A stretch of DNA of 13,744 nucleotides. Source: an uncultured Clostridia bacterium. GTDB lineage: Bacteria > Bacillota > Clostridia > Christensenellales > Pumilibacteraceae. Shown here piece after piece: positions 1 to 6,173 of the stretch. The position numbers were made by a program, and so were the translations under genes. Below the pieces are notes generated by a model, which was not told where the DNA came from, did no database searches, and saw only the letters and a program-made list of their open reading frames with translations. The number at the start of each line of letters is the position of its first letter. Position 1 is the stretch's first letter. The DNA lies in the NCBI GenBank assembly GCA_947589145.1, contig CANQCB010000030.1, forward strand, positions 1-13,744, in the 5' to 3' direction.

Positions 1-80
1 CGCAGGTCGTTTTGGGCTATGGCGGCTATGTACTTGTCTAACTCCTTTGCCGAAGGCGTTTGCTCCGTAATGGTAAGCAT
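1..80 (-). CDS. 5' end of a leftward gene, cut by window edge; possibly a sigma-factor-like protein
   Basis: Reading leftward from an ATG at 80-78, 26 codons stay open to the window edge and begin MLTITEQTPSAKELDKY. A Shine-Dalgarno AGAGG sits about 7 nt upstream, and a good promoter lies further upstream (186-214). The pattern of an acidic start followed by a helix ending IAAIAQNDL resembles the N-terminus of sigma-70-family factors, which often read like 'AAIAAGD', but 26 residues are too few to assign a family. The start is chosen from the SD spacing. The predicted 5' untranslated region is about 99 nt and holds an inverted repeat. The gene is divergent from the aminotransferase operon. 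The existence of the gene is fairly secure; the product is a guess. Confidence 0.6.
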   Translation of the reverse strand, partial: MLTITEQTPSAKELDKYIAAIAQNDL

Positions 81-98
81 TGTTTTTCCTCTTTCGCT

Positions 99-127
99 AA
101 TAAAACGCAGGAGAAGCCCGTTTTATT
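99..127 (-). repeat. Inverted repeat in the 5' UTR of the leftward gene
   Basis: Arms AATAAAACG (99-107) and CGTTTTATT (119-127) are perfectly complementary over 9 bp around an 11-nt loop. In the leftward transcript the hairpin lies directly upstream of the Shine-Dalgarno, and its loop reads CTTCTCCT-like, which is rich in anti-SD bases. It is not a good terminator because the stem is AT-rich and no clean U-run follows. A regulatory role is inference. Confidence 0.45.
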
Positions 128-168
128 GCACTCAATTTGAAATTTTTTACATTTTTTTTCAAAAAGTA

Positions 169-178
169 TTATCGATAA
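169..178. repeat. 10-bp perfect palindrome at the predicted start of the leftward transcript
   Basis: TTATCGATAA is a perfect palindrome. It lies immediately downstream of the predicted transcription start (about 179) of the leftward promoter, a typical place for a repressor operator. No regulator is identified. It could be coincidental in AT-rich intergenic DNA. Confidence 0.3.
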
Positions 179-185
179 CAAGATA

Positions 186-214
186 ATTATAGACCTCCTG
201 TTTTATTTTTGCAA
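186..214 (-). promoter_or_regulatory. Sigma-A-type promoter for the leftward gene at 1-80
   Basis: On the minus strand the -35 box TTGCAA (214-209) is separated by 17 bp from a perfect -10 box TATAAT (191-186). Predicted +1 is near 179, giving a leader of about 99 nt. The -35 matches consensus at 4 of 6 positions. Confidence 0.65.
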
Positions 215-254
215 GCGCATATTTCCTCTTTTTTCTTTACATAAAAGCAAACAC

Positions 255-283
255 TTGACTTTTAAGCGGCTCGTTTGTATAAT
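255..283 (+). promoter_or_regulatory. Sigma-A-type promoter for the aminotransferase operon
   Basis: TTGACT (255-260), a 17-bp spacer and TATAAT (278-283) match consensus at 11 of 12 positions. Predicted +1 is near 290, only about 3 nt before the ATG at 293, so the mRNA would be essentially leaderless. An ATG at 275 lies upstream of the -10 box and cannot be the start from this promoter. The promoter is divergent from that at 186-214, with about 40 bp between the two -35 boxes. Confidence 0.8.
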
Positions 284-292
284 GAATTTTGT

Positions 293-1501
293 ATGGAATA
301 CAGATATTCGGGCAGAATGGCAAACCTTAACGGCACGGCGACGAGGGAAATTTTCAAACTCCTCGGCGACCCCGAGATAATCAGTTTCGCAGGCGGCAAC
401 CCTGCGATCGAATGTCTCCCGACCGCGAGGGTAAAAGAGATCACGAACGAGATAACTTCCTCGCAGGATTTCGCGCGCATTTTGCAATACGGGCTGACGG
501 CAGGCTTTCCGGAATTTCGCGAACTTCTTGCCGAATACGTCAAAACCGCGGGCATAAACGGCGCCAAAACCGAGAATATTCTCGTAATCAGCGGCGGCCA
601 GCAGGGTATCGACCTTGCCCTCAAAACTTTCATAGATCCGGGCGACGTCATACTCGTGGAAAACCCAACCTATCTCGCATTCTTGCAAATAGCCAACTCT
701 TACGAGGCGGTTTGCAAGGGCGTTGACTCCGAGTCCGACGGTCTCGACTTGGCCGATCTCGAAAGAAAGATAAAGAAATACGATCCCAAAATTTTATATT
801 GCGTTCCAACCTTTTCCAACCCGACGGGCAAGACCTATTCGGCGGAAAAGAGAAAGGCGATTGCCGAAATGACGGCGAAGTACGGCGTCATAGTCATCGA
901 GGACGACCCTTACGGCAAACTCCGCTTCAAAGGCGAGTACATACCGAGCATAAAGAGTATGGACAAGGCTGGTAACGTAATTTTCGTCTCCTCATTCTCC
1001 AAGATAATCTCCCCCGGTAACCGCACGGGCGTTGCATGCGCCGCGCCCGAGCTTATCCGCAAAATGGAAATTTGCAAGCAGGGAACGGATCTTCACACGC
1101 CCAACCTCTCGCAAATGATAACGTACGAATACTTAAAGCGCGGCTATCTCGCGTCGGATCTCGAACGTGCCGTCAAAATATACGGAAAGAAAAAAGCGGC
1201 GATGAGTTCGGCGATAGCCAAGTATATGCCCGAGGAATTCGAATGCACCGACCCCGACGGCGGACTGTTTATTTGGGGGAAATTTCCCAAAGGCATTGAC
1301 GCGGTCAAACTGCTTCCCGAAGCGGTTAAGCGCAAAGTGGCGTATATTCAGGGCAGCGTATTCTTCGCAGAGCCCGAGGGAACGGAAAATTATATACGTT
1401 TGAACTATTCATACGCAAACGAGGAGCAAATCGACGTCGGCATAAAACGCCTCGGCGATATGTTCAAAGAGCAGATAGCGAACTTAAAAGGCAGGAAATG
1501 A
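293..1501 (+). CDS. PLP-dependent aminotransferase (fold type I, class I/II; 2-aminoadipate aminotransferase/MocR-like catalytic domain)
   Basis: A 402-residue cytosolic enzyme that should exchange amino and keto groups between an amino acid and a 2-oxoacid using pyridoxal phosphate. Visible landmarks are SFAGGNP (31-37), the glycine-rich GGQQG (101-105), NPTG (176-179) for cofactor binding, DDPYG (204-208), the Schiff-base lysine K237 in SSFSK followed by PGNRTG, and a substrate-carboxylate arginine in YIRLNYS (around 369). The layout matches the LysN/aromatic aminotransferase group that resembles MocR regulators without their DNA-binding domain. The exact substrate cannot be read. I start at ATG 293 because the promoter's -10 box covers 278-283 and the family usually begins a few residues before the 'R...L' segment. 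There is no Shine-Dalgarno. It is the first gene of the operon and ends 2 nt before tyrS. Confidence 0.9.
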   Translation: MEYRYSGRMANLNGTATREIFKLLGDPEIISFAGGNPAIECLPTARVKEITNEITSSQDFARILQYGLTAGFPEFRELLAEYVKTAGINGAKTENILVISGGQQGIDLALKTFIDPGDVILVENPTYLAFLQIANSYEAVCKGVDSESDGLDLADLERKIKKYDPKILYCVPTFSNPTGKTYSAEKRKAIAEMTAKYGVIVIEDDPYGKLRFKGEYIPSIKSMDKAGNVIFVSSFSKIISPGNRTGVACAAPELIRKMEICKQGTDLHTPNLSQMITYEYLKRGYLASDLERAVKIYGKKKAAMSSAIAKYMPEEFECTDPDGGLFIWGKFPKGIDAVKLLPEAVKRKVAYIQGSVFFAEPEGTENYIRLNYSYANEEQIDVGIKRLGDMFKEQIANLKGRK

Positions 1502-1503
1502 TC

Positions 1504-2715
1504 ATGAAAAACGCACTCGACATACTCCGCGAACGAGGTTTTGTTGCGCAGACGGTTTACGAGGACGACTTATATAAAACTTTGGGCAACGAGAGCGTAC
1601 CGTTTTACGTCGGATTCGACCCGACTGCGGACAGCCTTCACATCGGGCATTATATCCCCATAATGGCTATGGCGCACATGCAACGGGCGGGGCACAAGCC
1701 CATCGCGCTCGTAGGCGGCGGCACGGGCATGATTGGCGACCCCTCGGGCAGAACGGATCTTCGCAGCATGCTCACCAAAGAGCAGATAGCGCATAACGTG
1801 GAGTGCATTAAGTCGCAACTCTCCCGTTTCCTGTCCTTCGAGGGGGAGAACGGCGCGATAATCGTCAATAACGCCGATTGGCTTTTGAATCTCAATTACG
1901 TGGACTTTTTGCGCGACGTAGGCGTGTATTTCTCCGTCAACAAAATGCTGACGGCGGAGTGCTTCAAAATGCGCATGGAAAAAGGTCTGTCGTTCCTTGA
2001 ATTCAACTACATGCTCATGCAGGCATACGACTTCCTGATGCTGTATAAGAAATACGGCTGCAAAGTGGAGATGGGCGGCAACGACCAGTGGAGCAACATA
2101 CTCGCGGGCGCCGACCTCATTCGCCGCAAAGAGCGCGTGGACGCTTTCGCCGTGACCTGTCCGCTTCTCCTCAACTCCGAGGGTAAGAAGATGGGTAAGA
2201 CGGCAAAGGGCGCGTTGTGGCTTTCCGCGGAACGCACCGCGCCTTACGAGTTCTATCAATATTTCCGCAACGTCGAGGACGTCAAAGTCGAAGAATGTTT
2301 GAGACTGTTGACGTTTATGGATCTCGAAGAGATAAAAGAATTGACCGCACATACCGACGAGCGGATCAACGCCGCCAAAGAACGGTTGGCATACGAGGTG
2401 ACCAAACTCGTTCACGGCGAGGAAGAGGCGGAGAGAGCCCGTGCACAAGCCCGCGCGGCATTCGGCGGCAATGCCGAAGATATGCAGACTTTGGAGATCG
2501 TCGGCAGCGGCGATACGTTGATAATCGACATACTCGTTTCCGCGCATGCGGCGGCGAGCAAAGGCGAGGCGCGCAGGCTCGTTGAGGGCGGCGGCGTAAA
2601 AATCAACGACAACAAGGTGACGGCGATAACCGATACCGTTTCAACGCACACGGATAAGAGCGAATTTGTCCTTCACAAGGGCAAAAAATTCCACGTCCGC
2701 ATAGTTCTTAAATGA
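1504..2715 (+). CDS. tyrS: Tyrosyl-tRNA synthetase
   Basis: Class I aminoacyl-tRNA synthetase that activates tyrosine with ATP and loads it onto tRNA-Tyr in the cytosol. The 403-residue protein has the Rossmann signature HIGH (46-49), the catalytic loop KMGKT (229-233, the KMSKS equivalent), the tyrosine-pocket stretch GGNDQWSN (191-198) and a C-terminal S4 RNA-binding domain (about 340-400). This is the usual bacterial layout and length. The start at 1504 is preferred over 1498 because AGGA at 1493-1496 then has a 7-nt spacing. The stop overlaps the next start as ATGA. No T-box leader, the common control of tyrS in Bacillota, is present: the gene follows the aminotransferase stop by 2 nt, so control must come from the operon promoter. 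Confidence 0.96.
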   Translation: MKNALDILRERGFVAQTVYEDDLYKTLGNESVPFYVGFDPTADSLHIGHYIPIMAMAHMQRAGHKPIALVGGGTGMIGDPSGRTDLRSMLTKEQIAHNVECIKSQLSRFLSFEGENGAIIVNNADWLLNLNYVDFLRDVGVYFSVNKMLTAECFKMRMEKGLSFLEFNYMLMQAYDFLMLYKKYGCKVEMGGNDQWSNILAGADLIRRKERVDAFAVTCPLLLNSEGKKMGKTAKGALWLSAERTAPYEFYQYFRNVEDVKVEECLRLLTFMDLEEIKELTAHTDERINAAKERLAYEVTKLVHGEEEAERARAQARAAFGGNAEDMQTLEIVGSGDTLIIDILVSAHAAASKGEARRLVEGGGVKINDNKVTAITDTVSTHTDKSEFVLHKGKKFHVRIVLK

Positions 2716-3332
2716 ATACGTTCACCACTCTTTCGGACGCGGTAGCGGAGATAACCGTTCTCCGCTCGGTATTCAAAGCGTTTGCGTTTCACATAGAGAG
2801 CGAGGAAGAGGCGGCGGAGCATATTGCCGCACTCCGAAAGAAATATTACGACGCCACTCACGTTTGCTATGCTTACGTGTCCGACGTAGACGGGCACACC
2901 TTCAAATCGTCTGACGACGGCGAGCCGTCGGGCACTGCGGGCGGACCCATTCTTTCGGTCATCACGGGCGGCGGATACAGACAGACGCTCATTGCCGTCG
3001 TGCGATATTTCGGCGGTACGAAACTCGGGGTGGGCGGACTTATAAAAGCGTATTCGGACGCCGCGAACCTTGCGGCGGAAAAAGCCGAAAAGCGCACGCT
3101 GACGCTTTGCGACGTTTACGAAGCGGAGGTCGATTACAACGCCTTCAAAAAACTGTCGATAGCGGCGGCACGCGGCGGCGGAATGATTACCGACGTCGGT
3201 TACGGCGACAAAGTAAAGTTCCGCTTGTCGATAAAACAGGGGAGCGAATTGCTTGCGAAAATGAAAAACGCAAGCGGCGGTAAAGTCGAATTTATCCAAA
3301 GAGGTAAAAAATATGAAATTTATCAAGTGTAA
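2712..3332 (+). CDS. IMPACT/YigZ family protein
   Basis: The 206-residue product has the two-domain YigZ layout. The N-terminal UPF0029/Impact domain carries SSDDGEPSGTAGGPIL (66-81) and VVRYFGGTKLGVGGL (97-111), and a C-terminal ferredoxin-like DUF1949 domain spans roughly 135-200. Family members are linked to translation control (eukaryotic IMPACT inhibits Gcn2 activation), but the bacterial function is unsettled. The start codon overlaps the tyrS stop (ATGA), which suggests translational coupling, and no separate Shine-Dalgarno is evident. The 3' end overlaps the ilvE start by 20 nt. Family assignment is strong; function is not. Confidence 0.9.
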   Translation: MNTFTTLSDAVAEITVLRSVFKAFAFHIESEEEAAEHIAALRKKYYDATHVCYAYVSDVDGHTFKSSDDGEPSGTAGGPILSVITGGGYRQTLIAVVRYFGGTKLGVGGLIKAYSDAANLAAEKAEKRTLTLCDVYEAEVDYNAFKKLSIAAARGGGMITDVGYGDKVKFRLSIKQGSELLAKMKNASGGKVEFIQRGKKYEIYQV

Positions 3333-4368
3333 AGAGTTGAAAGACAAAAAGACCGATCTTGCGTTCGGCAAGAACTTCACCGATTATATGTTCGTTTTGG
3401 AATATCATAACGGTGCTTGGGACTATGAAAACGCTTGCATAAAGCCTTACGAGCCCTTTTCTCTCGATCCGTCAACGTCGGTTTTCCATTACGGACAAGC
3501 GGTATTCGAGGGGTTAAAAGCGTACAAAAACGACAAGGGAGAGGTGAGAATATTCCGTCCCATGGATAACATGAACAGAATGATAGACTCCTGCGAGCGC
3601 GTATGTATTCCTCCGTTCGATACGAAATTCGTGCATGACGCGCTTGTCGAGCTCGTCAAACTCGAAAAGGATTGGATCCCGACCGCGCCCGGCACGTCGC
3701 TGTATATTCGTCCGTTCGCCATGGGCGTGGATAAAGCGCTCGGCGTTCATGCCGCGAAAAATTACATACTGTCGATAATTCTTTCGCCCGTCGGTGCGTA
3801 TTACACGCACGGACTTGCGCCCGTCAGCCTCTGCGTGGAAGAGCATTACAAGCGCGCTTGCATAGGCGGCACGGGTCACCACAAAGTCGCGGGCAACTAC
3901 GCCGCTTCCATTCTCGCCGCCGATCTCGCCGAGAAAAAGGGCTACGATCAGGTGCTGTGGCTGGACGCGCAAGAAAATAAATATATGGAAGAAGTCGGCT
4001 CGATGAACATCTTCTTCGTCATCGACGGCGTGGTAATAACCCCCATGCTTGCCGGCTCCATACTCCCCGGTATTACGAGAAGGAGCACAATCGAACTGCT
4101 CAAAGCCAGAGGCTACAAGATCGAGGAGCGCAGAGTGTCCGTCGCCGAGGTCGTTGCGGCCGCCGATAACGGCACTTTGAACGAGATATTCGGCACGGGA
4201 ACGGCGGCAGTCGTGTCTCCCGTCGGCACGTTCGGCTATCTCGGCAAGGACTACCAAGTCGGCGACGGCGGAATGGGCAAGATTACGAAATACGTCTACG
4301 ACGAGCTCACGGGCATACAGACGGGAATTAAGCCCGACGAATTCGGCTGGGTCGAGAAAGTAATATAA
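3313..4368 (+). CDS. ilvE: Branched-chain amino acid aminotransferase
   Basis: Fold-type IV PLP enzyme of 351 residues, catalysing the last step of leucine, isoleucine and valine synthesis (and the first of their breakdown) with glutamate/2-oxoglutarate. Motifs include FHYGQAVFEGLKAY (58-71), the Schiff-base lysine K191 in GTGHHKVAGNYA, EEVGSMNIFF (226-235), LPGITR (251-256) and GTGTAAVVSPVG (294-305). These fit the long bacterial/eukaryotic type II BCAT subfamily, including its usual length. The Shine-Dalgarno AGAGGT is about 7 nt before the ATG, within the end of the preceding gene. As the second transaminase of the operon it supports a common amino-acid theme. Confidence 0.95.
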   Translation: MKFIKCKELKDKKTDLAFGKNFTDYMFVLEYHNGAWDYENACIKPYEPFSLDPSTSVFHYGQAVFEGLKAYKNDKGEVRIFRPMDNMNRMIDSCERVCIPPFDTKFVHDALVELVKLEKDWIPTAPGTSLYIRPFAMGVDKALGVHAAKNYILSIILSPVGAYYTHGLAPVSLCVEEHYKRACIGGTGHHKVAGNYAASILAADLAEKKGYDQVLWLDAQENKYMEEVGSMNIFFVIDGVVITPMLAGSILPGITRRSTIELLKARGYKIEERRVSVAEVVAAADNGTLNEIFGTGTAAVVSPVGTFGYLGKDYQVGDGGMGKITKYVYDELTGIQTGIKPDEFGWVEKVI

Positions 4369-4450
4369 TAACGACCGACGCGCTGCGTATGGTCAAATAA
4401 CGAAATCACACAAAACACGTTGCCGCGAGGGCGGGCACGAAAGGTATAAC

Positions 4451-5620
4451 ATGGACATAAAAGAAGAAGCGATAATCAAACACGAAGAGTGGAAAGGCAA
4501 GATCGAAATAATATCCAAAGCCGAACTCGGCGACAAGCACGACCTCTCCGTGGCGTATACCCCGGGCGTTGCCGCGCCTTGCATGAAAATTCACGAAAAC
4601 TCTGAATACGCGTACGAGTGCACGGCGATAGGCAATATGGTTGCCGTTGTCAGCGACGGCAGCGCGGTGCTCGGATTGGGCAACATAGGCGGACTTGCGG
4701 GACTCCCCGTAATGGAAGGCAAAGCTGTGCTTTTCAAGCGGTTCGGCGGGGTCAACGCCTTTCCGATCGTGCTTTCCACGCAGGATACCGACGAGATCGT
4801 TCGGACGGTCAAGGCGATCGCGCCCTCATTCGGCGGCATAAACCTCGAAGATATTTCCGCGCCGAGGTGTTTCGAAGTGGAGAAGCGGCTCAAAGAAGAA
4901 CTCGATATTCCCGTGTTCCACGACGACCAGCACGGCACGGCTATTTGCGTGCTTGCCGCGCTCATCAACGCCGCGAAATTGGTCAAAAAGAATATATCCG
5001 AAATGAAAGTTTGCCTCAACGGTCCGGGCGCGGCGGGTAACGCGATAATCAAACTGCTCGTCGGTTACGGCGTAAAAGACGTATTCGCCGTTGACAGAAC
5101 GGGTATAATTTACAAAGGCAGGGAAAGGCTCGACGACGCGAAGAGAGAACTCGCCGAAATCACCAATAAGGAAGGACGGCGCGGCGGACTTGCGGAAGCG
5201 ATAAAAGGCACGGACGTCTTTGTGGGCGTGTCCGCGCCCGGTTGCGTAACCGCGGATATGATCAAGTCCATGAACAGAGACGCGATCGTAATGGCAATGG
5301 CGAACCCCACTCCCGAAATAATGCCCGACGAAGCGAAAAAAGCCGGCGCAAGAGTGGTTTGCACGGGCAGAAGCGACTTTGCCAATCAAGTAAACAACGT
5401 GCTCGCTTTTCCGGGCGTGTTCAAAGGAGCGCTTTCTTGCCGCGCAAGAGCGATAAATGAGAACATGAAACTTGCCGCAGCGCATGCCATAGCCTCGCTC
5501 GTCGGCGACGACCTCACGGAAGATTACGTCATTCCGTCCGCATTCGACGACAGAGTGGCGGAGACGGTGGCAAAAGCGGTGAGAGAGCAGGCGATAAAGG
5601 ACGGCTTAAACCGCATTTAA
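4451..5620 (+). CDS. NAD(P)-dependent malic enzyme (short bacterial type)
   Basis: A 389-residue enzyme that oxidatively decarboxylates malate to pyruvate and CO2 with NAD(P) and a divalent metal. Evidence: the N-terminal malic domain with SVAYTPGVAAPC (33-44; catalytic Tyr), the general-base Lys in MEGKAVLFK (88-96), metal ligands in NLEDISAPRC (131-140) and FHDDQHGTA (157-165), then a Rossmann domain with NGPGAAGNA (190-198). Near 390 residues it is the compact form, without the phosphotransacetylase-like tail of MaeB. An AAAGGT site lies upstream of ATG 4451. It follows ilvE after 82 bp with no visible promoter or terminator between them, so it may be the last operon gene. Its tail overlaps the convergent 83-residue gene by 15 bp. 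Cofactor preference cannot be read. Confidence 0.95.
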   Translation: MDIKEEAIIKHEEWKGKIEIISKAELGDKHDLSVAYTPGVAAPCMKIHENSEYAYECTAIGNMVAVVSDGSAVLGLGNIGGLAGLPVMEGKAVLFKRFGGVNAFPIVLSTQDTDEIVRTVKAIAPSFGGINLEDISAPRCFEVEKRLKEELDIPVFHDDQHGTAICVLAALINAAKLVKKNISEMKVCLNGPGAAGNAIIKLLVGYGVKDVFAVDRTGIIYKGRERLDDAKRELAEITNKEGRRGGLAEAIKGTDVFVGVSAPGCVTADMIKSMNRDAIVMAMANPTPEIMPDEAKKAGARVVCTGRSDFANQVNNVLAFPGVFKGALSCRARAINENMKLAAAHAIASLVGDDLTEDYVIPSAFDDRVAETVAKAVREQAIKDGLNRI

Positions 5621-5857
5621 CAATTTAACGAGCGCCCCGATAATTTCGGCAGGCGCAAACGGAGTAATAACGCCGAGACCCGTTGGGATATCCCCGCGGG
5701 TTTTTTTCATTGCCCCGATAATGCCCCTCATCTCGGGCGGCACGGCGGAAGATAAAATATCCTCCGGTTTTTTCCCGGCAAGCAAGGAAAACAGTTTCGC
5801 TTTGTCGCCCAAATTACTCTTACCTAAGAGCAGGGGAAGAATTGCGCTTATATCCAT
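5606..5857 (-). CDS. Small hypothetical protein, 83 residues
   Basis: Not recognised. From ATG 5857-5855 the frame encodes MDISAILPLLLGK..., a hydrophobic N-terminal helix, a basic/alanine-rich middle (KLFSLLAGKKPEDIL), and an amphipathic C-terminal helix ending EIIGALVKLLNAV. No signal peptide or clear transmembrane segment is evident. Gene status is supported by a strong Shine-Dalgarno (AAAGGAGG, about 5 nt spacing) and a near-consensus promoter 33 nt upstream (5898-5926). The frame could extend further upstream, but the SD decides the start. It runs divergently from the 87-residue gene/protease pair. Its codons for the 'KKTRGDIPTG' stretch also form the terminator of the convergent malic enzyme gene. 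Confidence 0.7.
   Translation of the reverse strand: MDISAILPLLLGKSNLGDKAKLFSLLAGKKPEDILSSAVPPEMRGIIGAMKKTRGDIPTGLGVITPFAPAEIIGALVKLLNAV
5678..5707 (+). terminator. Rho-independent terminator after the malic enzyme gene
   Basis: ACCCG (5678-5682) pairs with CGGGT (5697-5701). An inner GGG/CCC pairing surrounds an ATAT loop, and a run of seven T follows (5701-5707). It lies about 58 nt past the malic-enzyme stop and so likely ends the 290-5620 transcript. It sits inside the coding sequence of the antisense 83-residue gene. Confidence 0.75.
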
Positions 5858-5896
5858 GAGCCCTCCTTTTAAGTCACGATAATGTATATGCCCGCA

Positions 5897-5902
5897 TATT
5901 AT
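5897..5902 (+). promoter_or_regulatory. Candidate rightward -10 box overlapping the leftward -10 box
   Basis: TATTAT (5897-5902) would place +1 near 5909, one nucleotide before the ATG at 5910. Alternatively TATAAG at 5900-5905 could serve. No convincing -35 box exists at 16-18 bp (best match 3 of 6). It coincides on the opposite strand with TATAAT of the leftward promoter. Support is weak to moderate. Confidence 0.35.
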
Positions 5903-5926
5903 AAGGTGTATGCAAAAAACTCTCAA
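5898..5926 (-). promoter_or_regulatory. Sigma-A-type promoter for the 83-residue gene
   Basis: On the minus strand TTGAGA (5926-5921), a 17-bp spacer and TATAAT (5903-5898) match consensus at 11 of 12 positions. Predicted +1 is near 5891, giving a 33-nt leader with a strong Shine-Dalgarno. The -35 box lies inside the first codons of the divergent 87-residue gene. Confidence 0.75.
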
Positions 5927-6173
5927 AAATTACCAAAACGGCTCGAAGTCGGAAGAACGCACGCGCAGAGACGCGGCGGAATTGCTGAATAAATACGGGA
6001 ATATGAGCGAGGACGCGCTTTTCGCCGCGCTCATGCAGGAAGTCGCGTCCGAAAAGTCGGACGGCACTTTCGATATAAACGAACTCTCGTCGTCCTTGGA
6101 TAAAATGCGCCCCTTTTTAAGTCCCGCGCAGAATGAAAAACTCAATCATCTTTTGGGGCTGATAGGGTCTTGA
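5910..6173 (+). CDS. Small hypothetical protein, 87 residues, coupled to the protease gene
   Basis: Not recognised. A highly charged, helix-prone protein starting MQKTLKNYQNGSKSEERTRR, with a middle MSEDALFAALMQEV (32-45), a DGTFDINEL turn (51-59) and a C-terminal helix LSPAQNEKLNHLLGLI (70-85). There is no signal peptide or membrane segment. Its TGA stop overlaps the TTG start of the subtilase as TTGA, so the two are very likely co-translated. The AAGG before the start is only 3 nt away, too close for a normal Shine-Dalgarno, and a candidate -10 at 5897-5902 would make the mRNA leaderless. The next in-frame Met is at residue 32. A partner, substrate or regulator of the protease is possible but unproven. 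Confidence 0.65.
   Translation: MQKTLKNYQNGSKSEERTRRDAAELLNKYGNMSEDALFAALMQEVASEKSDGTFDINELSSSLDKMRPFLSPAQNEKLNHLLGLIGS

Noticed and set aside
193..199. AGGAGGT on the minus strand as a ribosome-binding site
   Set aside because: It lies in the spacer between the -35 and -10 boxes of the leftward promoter and would not be transcribed from it.
275..292. ATG 275 as start of the aminotransferase
   Set aside because: It lies 3 bp before the perfect -10 box at 278-283, so it would not be in the mRNA from this promoter; ATG 293 also fits the family N-terminus better.
1570..2547. Long leftward open frame (325 codons) inside tyrS
   Set aside because: Antisense shadow of a well-supported gene: no Shine-Dalgarno, no family motifs, and a His/Arg/Val-rich composition typical of reverse-strand reading.
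4369..4450. Promoter or terminator in the 82-bp gap between ilvE and malic enzyme
   Set aside because: No credible -35/-10 pair and no stem with a T-run were seen; readthrough is the simpler reading.
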